From contig JAFFJZ010000026.1 of NCBI GenBank assembly GCA_018340375.1, positions 186,001 to 250,000 of the forward strand: a DNA stretch of 64,000 nucleotides, in the 5' to 3' direction. Under the pieces are notes generated by a model that had not been told where the DNA came from, ran no database searches, and was given only the letters and a program-made list of their open reading frames with translations. The stretch comes from Gonatopus flavifemur. Taxonomy: Eukaryota; Arthropoda; Insecta; Hymenoptera; Dryinidae. Position numbers and translations under genes: made by a program. Below, piece after piece: positions 42,660 to 54,245 of this stretch (its first letter is position 1; each line of letters begins with the position of its first letter).

Positions 42660-43594
42660 CCGTTATTATCTACAGTCTTTTGCCATTTAACGGGTTCCAG
42701 CCATTTCCGGACATCTTCGATATCCATGAAGTGCTGATCCTTCAAATATGACGACATTGATCTAAATCAGTGATAATCAGGAGCTGAGTCTAGTGAATAT
42801 GCCGCATGAGGTGAAACTTCCCAGCCTAAATTGAAGATGAGTTCCTGGGTTGGTTTTGCTGTATGTGGACGTGCATTATCATGCAGCAGCATCACTTTTC
42901 GCCTTCCTTGCCCTGTCAATGGTCTTTTTTCCTCCAGAGCATCACTTACTTTGATCAGCTGGGCCCGGTAACGCTCACCTGTAATAGTTTGGCCAGCTTC
43001 GAGGAGCTCGTAATAAATGATTCCTTCCCAATCCCACATGAATATTCGGTTTTTCAACTGATGTAGATGGCTGGCCCGGATCAACCCATGCTTTTCTACG
43101 TTTAGGATTGTCGTACAAAATCCATTTTTCATCACTCGTAATGATTTTATGCAGAAAATTCTTCTTCTTGAACCGAGAAAGCAAATTCATGCAAATGGCA
43201 ACTCTTTGTCTTTTATTTTCTTCCGTCAGTTTATGAGGAACCCATTTTCCTTCCTTCTGTATTTTTCCCAATGCATGCAATCGAAGTGAAATTGCTTGAC
43301 GAGTAACTCCTAACTGTTCTGCAAGCTCTTCTTGAGTTTGACATGGATTTTCATTCAGTAAAAAAAAAATTCTTCATCCTAAAATTTTTTGATTACACCT
43401 GGATGTCGGTCGTCCTCAAAACTGAAATTTCCATTACGAAATCTTGTAAACCACTTTTTCACTGTTGAATGGCTCACAGAATGTTGACCCAATGTCTTAT
43501 TAATCAATTCCATAGCTTGGGCAGCATTTTTTTTCATTTGGAAACAGAATAGAATACACCGAGAGAGAAAAAGAACAAAAATTACAATCTCCAT
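42660..43594 (-). pseudogene. degenerate mariner transposase, third lineage
   Basis: Pieces in order on the minus strand: 43540-43380 (KKNAAQAMELINKTLG ... SHSTVKKWFTRFRNG, helix-turn-helix), 43280-43060 (GKWVPHKLTEENKRQRVAIC, ITSDEKWILYDNPKRRK with the first Asp), 43060-42767 (WEGIIYYELLEAGQTITGER, LLHDNARPHTA with the second Asp, then a damaged SLDSAPDYH). At least two frameshifts. Terminal repeats were not identified. It lies immediately upstream of the LINE fragment. Confidence 0.8.
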
Positions 43595-44287
43595 TCACAT
43601 AACGAGGATATCGCTGTAAAATTTAGATAATCACCAACAAAAATCTACGAAATTAAAATACGATGTTTGTAGATAGTGAACATCATTTATATAAATTACA
43701 ATCTATGATTAGAATATTCATATTTATTGAAAAATATATAAATGAATCCAATAAATCACTAGTTCCAATCAAAATATTGTATTGATCCCAACCATTCTTT
43801 CAATAAAGGATATTTGAAATTTGAACTTTGCAACTGTAATTTTTTATCAAATTTCTGATGTGTCATTAACAGTATTTTCAACACAATTCATTATCATAGA
43901 TTGTGATTTTCAGTAACTCGTGTGTGATTGGTCGAATCACAGATTCCATTCAAAATGAGCGCAACCAAATGTTTAATGCGTCACGTGGTGCTCAATCGTA
44001 GTTTATTGTTTTCGACTTGTTACCGGCGAGATCTACATATGACAAGAATGGAAGAGTTAGAAGACATTGGACACGTGATAAATCAATCCTCTTTCAAAAC
44101 TCATTATCATATCTTCATTGGACATCTTTTAAACTTAGATACAGCCACGAAATACTTTTCAGGATTGATTAAATTAAAGATTCTTCATGCGATAATAACA
44201 TATTGTAATCGCTCAATGTATTGGAAAATGTTACATCTCAGGTTATTATGAATATTCTGTTATTTGTAGGTTATTACTCTTGAACCC
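43595..44287. other. no gene recognised
   Basis: A plus-strand frame (43928-44251, 107 residues) has no family resemblance. AT-rich. A possible element end (ACACCGAGAGAGAAAAAG) is at 43556 but its partner was not found. Confidence 0.35.
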
Positions 44288-44589
44288 CTAGCAAGTTCGT
44301 GATACGTATCTCTTAGGTATATCTCAGGTATCGATGAGGTTTCGTATCTTTGAGGTATCATAGCAGTATACTTGAAGTATTTATACTCAATTGCAACCTC
44401 GATAATACGTTTCATATGGTTAAAAATGATACCCCAAGGATACTAGAATGAAACGTAACGTGTCAGTATATGATACGGAAATGTAACATTGCTCTCAACA
44501 GGGTGTCTGCTATCTGGAAATTCTACCAGAATTGTTCAACCACAAATTCGCGTTGAATAGAATGATCGGTTGGACGCATAGAATTTCCA
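44288..44589. repeat. CCTAGCAAGTTCGTG repeat end and a short hairpin
   Basis: CCCTAGCAAGTTCGTGATAC at 44287 has its complement (ACACGAACTTGCTAGGGA) at 46500-46518. Both flanks are rich in AGGTATC/GATACC words (44300-44480 and 46365-46500). At 44515-44589 CTGGAAATTCTACC pairs with GCATAGAATTTCCAGG. The arrangement suggests an older element now straddling the left end of the giant palindrome. Confidence 0.5.
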
Positions 44590-44593
44590 GGTA

Positions 44594-44990
44594 CCCTGGT
44601 TAAAAGGTCCAATAGAAACCGATAAAAACCGATTCAAAATTAATCGGAATGAATAGGGTCAATCGGAGAGGCTCAACTACCGATTCAAGATGAATAGGAA
44701 TTAATTGGAACGTGGTATATATAGGATTGAATCGAGGATTCATCGATAGAAAAATATTTGTTTTATTGGAATTAATGTGACTTTCAGTGATCAATCGGTT
44801 TGTATGAGAGATATCTGATTGAGAATATGAAAATTTCTCCATTTCATGAGGCAAATGGTTTTTATCGAAAATTTCCATGACCTAAAGCTATTGGAACCGA
44901 TCGTAAATGTTACGTAATGGGCAATTTAATCGGTTTTTATGAAGAATGTCCAATTCGATTAGAGTTCGTACAGATTTGATCGGTCTGTAG
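44594..44990. repeat. giant element, left terminal block
   Basis: The complement of 54245-54640 with few differences; shared words include GGCTCAACTACCGATTCAAG and GGAACGTGGTATATATAGGA. Rich in AACCGAT/ATCGGTT. After 44990 the two arms diverge: this arm goes directly into the 66-bp array, while the right arm has additional blocks. Confidence 0.8.
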
Positions 44991-45710
44991 ATTTTATTGA
45001 ATTCTATTGAAAAATATTTGACTGGTATCAAATGAAATTTTCATGATTAACAAAATACCGATTCAATCCAATTGAAAAATATTTTATTGGTATTAATCGG
45101 ATTTTTTTATCAACTATAAAATACCCATTCAATCCAATTAGAAAATATTTTCTCGGTATCATTTGGAATTTTTGTGATTAATGAAATACCCATTGAATTC
45201 CATTGAAAAATATTTCACTGATATCAATTGAAATTTCAATAATTAATAAAATCTCGATTTAATCAAATGAAAAATATTTTCTTGGTATCAATAGGAATTC
45301 TTATTATTGATGAAATACCTATTGGATGCCATTGAAAAATATTTGACTGGTATCAATTAGAATCTTCATAATTAATAACATACCGATTCAATCCAATTAC
45401 ACAATATTTCATTGGTATCAATCGGAATTCTTATTATTGATAAAATACCTATTGGATCCCATTGGGAAGTATTTGACTCGTATCAATTAGAATTTTCATA
45501 ATTGATAAAATACCGATTGAATCCAATTGAAAAATATTGTATTGATATCAATCGGAATTTTTCATCCATCATAAAATACCGATTGAATCCAATTGAAAAA
45601 TATTGTATTGATATCAATCGGAATTTTTCATCCATCATAAAATACCGTTTGAATCCAATTGGAAAATATTCTCTTGGTCTTCATTGGGATTTTTATTATT
45701 AATGAACTCC
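44990..45710. repeat. ~66 bp tandem array, left arm
   Basis: About eleven units of the pattern AAATACCGATTGAATCCAAT...TGAAAAATATT...GGTATCAAT...GAATTTT. The AAATACC word recurs at about 45053, 45118, 45184, 45312, 45443, 45506, 45577 and 45645. The last two units are almost identical. Confidence 0.85.
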
Positions 45711-45834
45711 CATGCTCTCATTGAGACCGATACAATCTCTCATATGTCCAATGGACTATTACCAATTGAATCTTATTACTACAGGACACCCATCCCTGAC
45801 ATAAGACAGTCATTTAGTTCACGTTGATAGGAAG

Positions 45835-45928
45835 CGAACCACGGCATCGAGCGAGCGGGTGTTCCAGGTCGATCTTCTAGGTTAAGCAACGACAACTGCG
45901 GTACAAGGTGGATGGGTGATCACCATGT
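45835..45928 (+). ncRNA. 5S rRNA-like segment, left arm (degenerate)
   Basis: Contains GTTCCAGGTCGATCTTCTAG, GGTTAAGCAACG and TGCGGTACAAGGTGGATGGG then TGATCACC, in the order and spacing of eukaryotic 5S rRNA (cf. AATTAAGCAGCG and ..GGATGGGTGACC.., the internal pol III control region). 5' and 3' ends of a full 5S are not clear. Probably a 5S-derived repeat that may supply a pol III promoter. The right arm has an inverted copy. Confidence 0.5.
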
Positions 45929-46727
45929 TAATAACACATAAATGATCGTTTGAATTTATTTCAGCAATAATTTGTCATACGTAATGATTGAATAAATGAT
46001 ATATGTGTTTGTTTAATTGATGTAAAATGCGCGTATATAATGTATATAAACCGTTCGTTGGTTGGGTTAACAACCAACAAAATTCAATAAGAAAATCGCG
46101 ATGCAGGAATCAATTCATTCCGATAAGTTTTTTTTATCGGATTCAATCGGATTTTTTAACCAGGGGAAAGACCGATTAAATCCAATTGAGAATGATCTTA
46201 TTGGTATCAGTAGGAAATTTCCGATGCAGAAACTCAATTCATTCCGATAAATTTTTTTTCAATTTCAATCGGATTGTTTAACCAGGGTGGATTACACTTA
46301 CAATAATTGCAAATTACAAAGTCTAAATTGTAATACAAAGGAGAAGTGTTTGGTATTTTTTGAGTAACAATGATACTGTATGAAGTTCTTTTCCAAGGGT
46401 TTCCTTTTAGTATCGAAGATGCTTTAAGCGTATCGTCTACGCATCATTCAAGTATCAAATTGAACATTTTGCGACGTAACATTCACGTATCATTGAGGTA
46501 ACACGAACTTGCTAGGGACCACTCTTATACTCGCCGCAAGAATCAGTGAAAGACTAAAACTTATATTTAGAAACTGATCTGCATCGTGGATTTCATTGTT
46601 ATGCAGTTGAAATTTCCCGTAAATGCATTACTTATGGAAAAAATGGCGCAACATTTGACTCGCTTCTTCTGATGCTTGAATATGGCTTCAAGTGTCGTCC
46701 AAAACTCCCCAATCTCACAGCGGTCAA

Positions 46728-46790
46728 TTGGCTCAGCGGTTCGCGTATTATCTTTCAATCACTTGCGTGCAATCAGAGTTCGTGTCTCCC
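46728..46790 (+). ncRNA. weak tRNA-like A/B box pair
   Basis: TTGGCTCAGCGGTTCGCG followed 30 bp later by GAGTTCGTGTCTCCC resembles the A and B boxes of a tRNA. No cloverleaf. Could be a SINE head or coincidence. Confidence 0.3.
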
Positions 46791-46916
46791 TGGGAAGCAA
46801 AATTTCCTACGAAATGTTACTGTCCAAATTCCGTCAATAATACAGGTTAATTCAATAGTATAATTGGAAAACGTATAGTTTGTAAGACTTCGAATCCGTG
46901 AATATGGTATACTAAG

Positions 46917-47170
46917 TACACGGAAAGAAGAAAACAGCACCAGTTACTGTCCATAACAGCAATCAGTTGAAAAACAAATGAAAACACGCTTGGATCATAG
47001 AGGTTAGTGCGATCACAGTAATGTGTACTGCAGTGAAATTCGTCAATGCTGCTTGGACATTAACGGTTACTGAGAGACGCGGTAATGAACAGCGTGAATT
47101 TGATTTTTCATTATTTTTCAATGAATTACTGCGATTCACAGTAACCATTGCTGTTTTATTTCATTCTAAA
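46917..47170. mobile_element. element with TACACGGAAAGAAGAAAACAGC end
   Basis: The left end and AGTTACTGTCCATAACAGCAA pair loosely with CACAGTAACCATTGCTGTTTT near 47140. Non-coding, nested in the 46053-47561 insert; right border uncertain. Confidence 0.4.
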
Positions 47171-47561
47171 TCATTTATAATATTCAATCCGTTCATCCCT
47201 GGTTAAACAATCCGATTGAATCCGATAAAAAAAAATTTTATCGGAATGAATTGAGTTCCTGCATCGGAAATTTCCTATTGATACCAATAAGATGATTTTT
47301 AATTTGATTTAATCGGTCTTTCCCCTGTTTGAAAAGTCCGATTAAATTCGATAAAAAAACATTTCTTCGGAATGGATTGAGTTTCTGCATCGGAAATTTC
47401 CCATTGATACCAATAAAATAATTCTTAACTGGATTTAATCGGCATTTTCCCTGGTGAAAAAATCCGATTAAATCCGATAAAAAAAACTTATCGGAATGAA
47501 TTGATTCCTGTATCGCGATTTTCTTATTGAATTTTATTGGTTGTTAACCCAACCAACGAAC

Positions 47562-47950
47562 ACCTCCGTGAACTTGGCCGGGACCCGGAACGGATTTGAA
47601 ATTTATATACGGCAATCGAAAAAGCATCGTTTGTACCTGATTGTACCGCAAAAATTTTCGTTTGCACCTCAAAGGGGGCGGAGATATGGCCCAGGGGCTT
47701 ATGCCCCCGCCTGTGACTGGAACCGATAGGGACGATCTGGGTGTCATTTGAAAGGGCTTCGTTTGTACTTGATTGTACCGATGATATTTCCGTTTGTACC
47801 TCAAAGGGGGAGGAGATATGAGGAAAAATAGTTTTTAGCAATTTATATCGATTTTTTTGGGGATTTCTCATTAGGAGGACTCTGGATTGCTTCAGACTGT
47901 ATCCTAAACTGTGTAAGATCTTGGGGCAGACACCCATACATCTCGGGAGT
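47562..47950. repeat. inner GC-richer block, left copy
   Basis: The inverted partner is 51195-51591. Shared words include CACCTCCGTGAACTTGGCCG (or its complement), CAAAGGGGGCGGAGATATG, GGGGCTTATGCCCCCGCCTG and repeated CGTTTGTACCTGATTGTACC. Frames such as 47524-47988 and 51195-51692 are mirror shadows of each other, not genes. Confidence 0.85.
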
Positions 47951-49888
47951 GGAATCCCGTCGTTTGTACCTCCACAGTTTCGCCACAATTAGACTAGATT
48001 GCCCAAAAATCGATATACTTTCACGATTTTTTTTCCATCAGGACCCTGGATTAGTCCAGGCTATGTTCTGAACGGCATGAAAACTTAGATTGAACCTCCT
48101 CACATACTAGAAAAATGATTTCGTCGTTTGTACCTCCACAGTTTTGCCACAATAAGCCTAGATTGCCTGAAAATCGATGTATTTTCACGATTTTTTTCCC
48201 ATCAGGCCCCAGGATTAGTCCAGGCTATATTCTCAACTGCATGGAAACTTGGGTAGGACCTCCTCACATACTAGAAAAATCATTTCGTCGTTTGTACCTC
48301 CACAGTTTTGCCACAATTAGACTGGATTGCCCAAAAGTCGATATACTTTCACGATTTTTTCTCCATCAGGACCCAGGATTGGTCCAGGCTGCATTCTGAA
48401 CCGCATGGAAACTTAGGTAGGACCTCCTCACATACTACGGAAATGATTTCGTCGTTTGTACCTCCACAGTTTTGCCACAATAAGCCTAGATTGCCCAAAA
48501 ATCAATGTACTTTCACGATTTTTTTCCCATCAGGACCCAGGATTAGTCCAGGCTATATTCTGAACGGCATGAAAACTTGGATTGAGCCTCCTCACATACT
48601 AGAAAAATGATTTCGTCGTTTGTACCTCCATAGTTTTGCCACAATAAGCCTAGATTGCCTGAAAATCGATTTATTTTCACGATTTTTTTTCCATCAGGAA
48701 CCAGGATTAGTCCAGGCTATATGCTGAACTGCATAGAAACTTAGGTAGAACCTTCTCACACAATAGAAGAACGATTTTGTCGTTTGTACCCCCACAGTTT
48801 CGCCACAATTAGACTAGATTGCCCAAAAATCGATATACTTTCACGATTTTTTCTCCATCAGGACCCAGGATTAGTCCAGGCTATATTCTGAACTGCATAG
48901 AAACTTGGGTAAACCTCCTCACACGCTACAAAAATGATTTCGTCGTTTGTACCTCCACAGTTTTGCCACAATTAGACTAGATTGCCTGAAAATCGATATA
49001 CTTTCACGATTTTTTCTCCATCAGGACCCAGGATTAGTCCAGGCTATATGCTGAACTGATTAGAAACTTAGGTAGAACGTTCCCACACACTAGAAGAACG
49101 ATTTCGTCGTTTGTACCTCCACAGTTTCGCCACAATAAGCCTAGATTGCCCAAAAATCGATATACTTTCACCATTTTTCTTCCATCAGGACCCAGGATTA
49201 GTCCAGGCTGTGTTCTGAACGGCATGAAAACTTAGATCGAACCTCCTCACATACTAGAAAAATGATTCCGTCGTTTGTACCTCCTCGGTTTTGCCACAAT
49301 CAGCCTGGATTGCCTAAAAATCGATGTATTTTCACGATTTTTTTTCCATCAGGAACCAGGATTAGTCCAGGCTATATTCTGAACTGCATAGAAACTTGGG
49401 TAAACCTCCTCACACGCTAGAAAAATGATTTCGTCGTTTGTACCTCCACAATTTCGCCACAATAAGCCTGGATTGCCCAAAAATCGATATACTTTCACGA
49501 TTTTTTTTCCATCAGGACCCAGGATTAGTCCAGGCTATGTTCTGAACGGCATTGAAACTTGAGTAAAACCTCCTCACACGCTACAAAAATGATTTCGTCG
49601 ATTGTACCTCCACAGTTTCGCCACAATTAGACTAGATTGCCCAAAAATCGATATACTTTCACGATTTTTTCTCCATCAGGACCCAGGATTAGTCCAGGCT
49701 ATATTCTGAACTGCATAGAAACTTGGGTAAACCTCCTCACACGCTACAAAAATGATTTCGTCGTTTGTACCTCCACAGTTTTGCCACAATTAGACTAGAT
49801 TGCCTGAAAATCGATATACTTTCACGATTTTTTCTCCATCAGGACCCAGGATTAGTCCAGGTCATGTTCTAAACGGCATAAAAACTTT
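47950..49888 (+). repeat. ~163 bp satellite array, forward half
   Basis: About twelve units. GTCGTTTGTACCTCCACAG starts near 47960, 48123, 48287, 48451, 48614, 48779, 48942, 49107, 49270, 49434, 49597 (variant) and 49760. Each unit continues with CACGATTTTTT, CCATCAGGACCCAGGATTAG, TCCAGGCTATATTCTGAAC and CTCCTCACATACTAG. Confidence 0.92.
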
Positions 49889-51195
49889 TTTTCTAGTATG
49901 TGGGGAGGTTCCATCTGAGTTTCCATGCCGTTAAGAACATAGCCTGGACTAATTTTGGGTCCTGATGGAAAAAAAACCGTGAAATTATATCGATTTTTGG
50001 GCAATCTAGTCCAATTGTGGCGAAACTGAGGAGGTGCAAACGACGGAATCATCTTTCCAGTATGTAAGGTGGCTCAATCCAAGTTTTCATCCCGTTCAGA
50101 AGATAGCCTGGACTAATCCTGCGTCCTGATGGAAAAAAAATCGTGAAAGTATATCGATTTTTGGGCAATCTAGTCTAATTGTGGCGAAACTGTGGAGGTA
50201 CAAACGACGAAATCATTTCTCTAGTATGTGAGGAGGCTCAATCTGAGTTTTCATGCCGTTCAGAATATAGCCTGGACTAATCCTGGGGCCTGATGGAAAA
50301 AAAATCGTGCAAATACATCGATTTTCAGGCGATCTAGGCTAATTATGGCAAAACTGTGGAGGTACAAACGACGAAATCATTTTTCTAGTATGTGAAGAGG
50401 TTCAATCTAAGTTTTCATGCCGTTCAGAACATATCCTGGACTAATCCAGGGTCCTGATGGAAGAAAAATCGTGAAAGTATATCGATTTTTGGGCAATCTA
50501 GTCTGATTGTGGCGAAACTGTGGAGGTACAAACGACGAAATCATTTTCGTAGTATGTGAGGAGGTTCTACCTAAGTTTCCATGCAGTTCAGAATATAGCC
50601 TGGACTAATCCTGGGTCCTGATGGAAAAAAAAATCGTGAAAATACATCGATTTTCAGGCAATCTAGGCTAATTGTGGAAAAACTGTGGAGGTACAAACGA
50701 CGAAATCATTCTTCTAGTATGTGAGGAGGTTCAATCTAAGTTTCCATGCTGTTCAGAACGTAGCCTGGACTAATCCTGGGTCCTGATGGAGAAAAAATCT
50801 TGAAATTATATCGATTTTTGGGCAATCTAGTCTGATTGTGGCGAAACTGTGGAGGTACAAACGACGAAATCATTTTCGTAGTATGTGAGGAGGTTCTACC
50901 TAAGTTTCCATGCAGTTCAGAATATAGCCTGGACTAATCCTGGGTCCTGATGGAAAAAAAAATCGTGAAAATACATCGATTTTCAGGCAATCTAGGCTAA
51001 TTGTGGAAAAACTGTGGAGGTACAAACGACGAAATCATTCTTCTAGTATGTGAGGAGGTTCAATCTAAGTTTCCATGCTGTTCAGAACGTAGCCTGGACT
51101 AATCCTGGGTCCTGATGGAGAAAAAATCTTGAAATTATATCGATTTCCGGGCAATCTGGGCTTATTGTGGCAAAACTGAGAAGGTACAAACGACG
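49889..51195 (-). repeat. ~163 bp satellite array, reversed half
   Basis: About eight units in the opposite direction, with GGTACAAACGACGAAATCAT near 50200, 50365, 50530, 50695, 50860, 51020 and a variant near 51185. The switch occurs at CTTTTTTTCTAGTATGTGG (about 49885-49900). A two-unit block of about 325 bp (50550-50875) is repeated almost exactly at 50876-51195, so this half expanded recently. Confidence 0.92.
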
Positions 51196-51591
51196 TGATT
51201 CCACTTTCGAGGCGTATGGGTGTCTGCCCCAAGATCTTACACAGTTTAGGATACAGTCTGAAGCAATCCAGAGTCCTCCTAATCAGAAATCCCCAAAAAA
51301 ATCGATATGAATTGCTAAAAACTATTTTTCCTCATATCTCCTCCCCCTTTGAGGTACAAACGAAAATATCATCGGTACAATCAAGTACAAACGAAGCCCT
51401 TCCAAATGACACCCAGATCGTCCCTATCGGTTCCAGTCACAGGCGGGGGCATAAGCCCCCGGGCCATATCTCCGCCCCCTTTGAGGTACAAACGAAAATT
51501 TTTGCGGCACAATCAGGTACAAACGATGCTCCTTCGATTGCCGTATATAAGTTTCAAATCCGTTCCAGGTCCCGGTCAAGTTCACGGAGGT
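51195..51591. repeat. inner GC-richer block, right copy
   Basis: Reverse complement of 47562-47950 with few differences, for example CCTCCCCCTTTGAGGTACAAA and CAGGCGGGGGCATAAGCCCC. Confidence 0.85.
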
Positions 51592-51730
51592 CCAACGAAC
51601 GGTTTATATACATTATATACGCGCATTTTATATCAATTAAACAAACACATATATCATTTATTCAATCATTACGTATGACAAATTATTGCTGAAATAAATT
51701 CAAACGATCATTTATGTGTTATTAACATGG

Positions 51731-51821
51731 TGATCACCCATCCACCTTGTACCGCAGTTGTCGTTGCTTAACCTAGAAGATCGATCTGGAACACCCGCTC
51801 GCTCGATGCCGTGGTTCGCTT
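51731..51821 (-). ncRNA. 5S rRNA-like segment, right arm (degenerate)
   Basis: Inverted copy of 45835-45928: CACCCATCCACCTTGTACCG, CGTTGCTTAACCTAGAAGAT and GGAACACCCGCTCGCTCGAT on the plus strand. Differences from the left copy are few, so any pol III promoter would direct transcription toward the outer end in one arm and inward mirror-wise in the other. Confidence 0.5.
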
Positions 51822-51949
51822 CCTATCAATGTGAACTAAATGACTGTCTTATGTCAGTGATGGGTGTCCTATAGTAATGAGATTCAATTGGTAATAGTAC
51901 ATTGGACATATGAGGGATTGTATCGGTCTTAATGAGAGCATGGCAGTTC

Positions 51950-52985
51950 ATTAATAATAAAAATCCCAATGAAGACCAAGAGAATATTTTCCAATTGGAT
52001 TCAAACGGTATTTTATGATGGATGAAAAATTCCGATTGATATCAATACAATATTTTTCAATTGGATTCAATCGGTATTTTATCAATTATGAAAATTCTAA
52101 TTGATACGAGTCAAATACTTTCCAATGGGATCCAATAGGTATTCTATCAATAATAAGAATTCCGATTGATATCAATGAAATATTGTGTAATTGGATTCAC
52201 TTGGTATTTTATGATCAATGAAAATTCCGATTGACGCCAATACAATATTTTTCAATTGGATTGAATAGGTATGTTATTAATTATGAAGATTCTAATTGAT
52301 ACCAGTCAAATATTTTTCAATGGCATCCAATAGGTATTTTATCAATAATAAGAATTCCCATTGATACCAAGAAAATATTTTTCATTTGATTAAATTGGTA
52401 TTTTATTGATCATTAAAATTCTAATTGATATCAGTGAAATATTTTTCAATAGAATTCAATGGGTATGTCATTAATCATAAAAATTCCAATTGATACCAAG
52501 AAAATATTTTCTCATTAGATTCAATGGGTATTTTATGATTGATAAAAAATTCCGATGGATACCAATAAAATATTCTTTAATTGGATTGAATCGGTATTTC
52601 ATCAATCATGAAAATTCCAATTGATACCAGTCAAATATTTTTCAATGGGATCCAATTGATATTTTATCAATAATAATTATTCCGATTGATATCAATGAAA
52701 TATCGTGTAATTGCATTCACTTGTTATTTTATGACCAATGAAAATTCCGATTGATGCCAATACAATATTTTCCAATTGGATTCATTCGGTATGTTATTAT
52801 TCATGAAGATTTTAATTGATACCAGTCAAATATTTTTCATTCGGGATTTTATTAATCATTACAATTATACTTGGTACCAGTAACATATTTTTCAGTGGGA
52901 TCCAATGGATATTCCATCACTGATAAAAATTCCCATTGATACCAATGAAATATTTTCTAATTGGATTCTCTTGGTATTCTATGAT
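51950..52985. repeat. ~66 bp tandem array, right arm
   Basis: Inverse of the left array but longer (about fifteen units), with GGTATTTTATCAATAATAAG-like and AAATATTTTTCAATTGGATT words. Units vary more than in the left arm. Confidence 0.8.
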
Positions 52986-54245
52986 TATAGTTCTCTATTC
53001 CAGCAACTTTCCCATTAGTTCCAATACATCGAGGTCACCAGGGATTCTGATAAAAACCAATGATTTGATGCAATGAAAGAAATTTCAGAACTGAATCGGT
53101 TATTGCCGGTACATACCTATAGGACTTTAGAATCTGTAAACTTGCCTATTATTTTCAATAAATTTGAATGTTGGAATAATCCAATTAAAACCCATTGATC
53201 AATGAAATCGATACATCCTTAAATGCAGTCAGAAATCTCCCATAAGAAACCCATTCATCATTCAATTTCACAAATTTTCCCATTAGTTCCAATGGATTGA
53301 AATTGCGGAAACCTCCGATAAAAACCGTTTGCCTGATGGAATGGAGAAAATTTCAATCATCCAATCAGATATCTCTTATACAGACCAATAGATTATGTGA
53401 AGTTTGATTAATTCCCATAAAATGCAGATCTTTTAATTCGTGAATCCCCGATTGAAACCTATAGAAAAGAGATTCCGATAAACTCTTATTGATTTTTAAT
53501 CGGGGATTAAACTGTTCCGATTGATCCTATGCAGTCCGATTAATTCTGAATCGGTTTCTATCGGATCTTATCGGATTTTTTACCAGGGCTAATCCGGTGG
53601 AATAAAGTCTAAAATTGAATTGGACATTTCTCATTCAATGCTATTGAATATTCAATCCCGTAAATATTCCTTTCATTTCCCATGAATTGCACTGAAAAAA
53701 AAATTTCATCGAAAATTAATTATATTTTGTTGTTAGGGTAACTGAATATCATAGTCAAGTCAACAAATATATGATCAGATTGGCAGTATAATCGTTGACT
53801 TAACACCATGATGGTTGATTCAACTGCATGTAGTTGAGTCAACAGTGTATGTAATTGAGGCAACAGTCAGATTCAGTTGGATATATCCAATTGTATTCTA
53901 CTGTTGAATCAACTATATCACCGTTGTCTGTACCCACCTTTTTTCAGTGTGGGATGATCGAATAATCCAATTGAAACCTATTGACCAATAAAATAAACAA
54001 ACTCAAATCGAATTGGATATTCTGGATAGAAACCCAGTAAGTCTTGAATTTTGTACAATTTTCCCATTGGTTTCGATAGACCGAGATCACCGAAAATTCT
54101 GATAAAAACCGATAATTCAATCCGCTGAAAGGAATTTTGAATTCGAATTGGATATTTCTCATTCAATCCTATCCAATTTTCAGATCCGTAAATGGTCCTA
54201 TTATTCCCCATGAATGCGGATGGTGGAATAATCCGATCAAAACCT
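52985..54245. repeat. extra right-arm blocks with an internal CCAGGG end
   Basis: 53040-53590 ends CGGATTTTTTACCAGGGC, resembling the outer terminal block, and 53591-54245 is another degenerate copy (ATAATCCAATTGAAACC / GGAATAATCCGATCAAAACC). This material is absent from the left arm. It suggests stepwise duplication of end blocks. Confidence 0.65.
53690..53949. mobile_element. MITE with CACTGAAAAAA ends in the right arm
   Basis: CACTGAAAAAAAAATTTC and ACCTTTTTTCAGTG pair. The interior is rich in GTTGA.TCAAC words (GTTGAGTCAACAGTG). It interrupts the ATCGGTT-type repeat, so it inserted later. Confidence 0.65.

Larger units (their letters stand above)
46053..47561. mobile_element. 1.5 kb inverted-repeat insert, left arm only
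   Basis: Starts GTTCGTTGGTTGGGTTAACA and ends TGTTAACCCAACCAACGAAC, perfect inverses. Arms continue through AATTCAATAAGAAAATCGCG. Inside are several CCCTGGTTAAA-type ends (46160, 46287, 47190, 47450) and ATCCGAT-rich blocks. The right arm of the giant lacks the insert and shows only GTTCGTTGG (complement at 51592-51600) at the same place, an empty or excised site. Confidence 0.75.

Noticed and set aside
43928..44251. 107-residue plus-strand frame
   Set aside because: No recognisable domain, no splice or repeat context, and AT-rich; a chance frame.
45502..45702. Repetitive 66-residue frame (KYRLNPIEKYCIDINRNFSS repeated)
   Set aside because: A translation of two 66-bp repeat units; the unit length divisible by three keeps the frame open.
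47950..51195. CRISPR-like regular repeats
   Set aside because: Units are 163 bp tandem copies with no unique spacers, in a eukaryotic intron; this is satellite DNA.
51195..51692. 165-residue plus-strand frame and its mirror at 47524-47988 on the minus strand
   Set aside because: Both fall in the inverted GC-richer blocks of the giant element, contain repeated VQTKI/VQSGTN-like words from the repeat, and resemble no protein.
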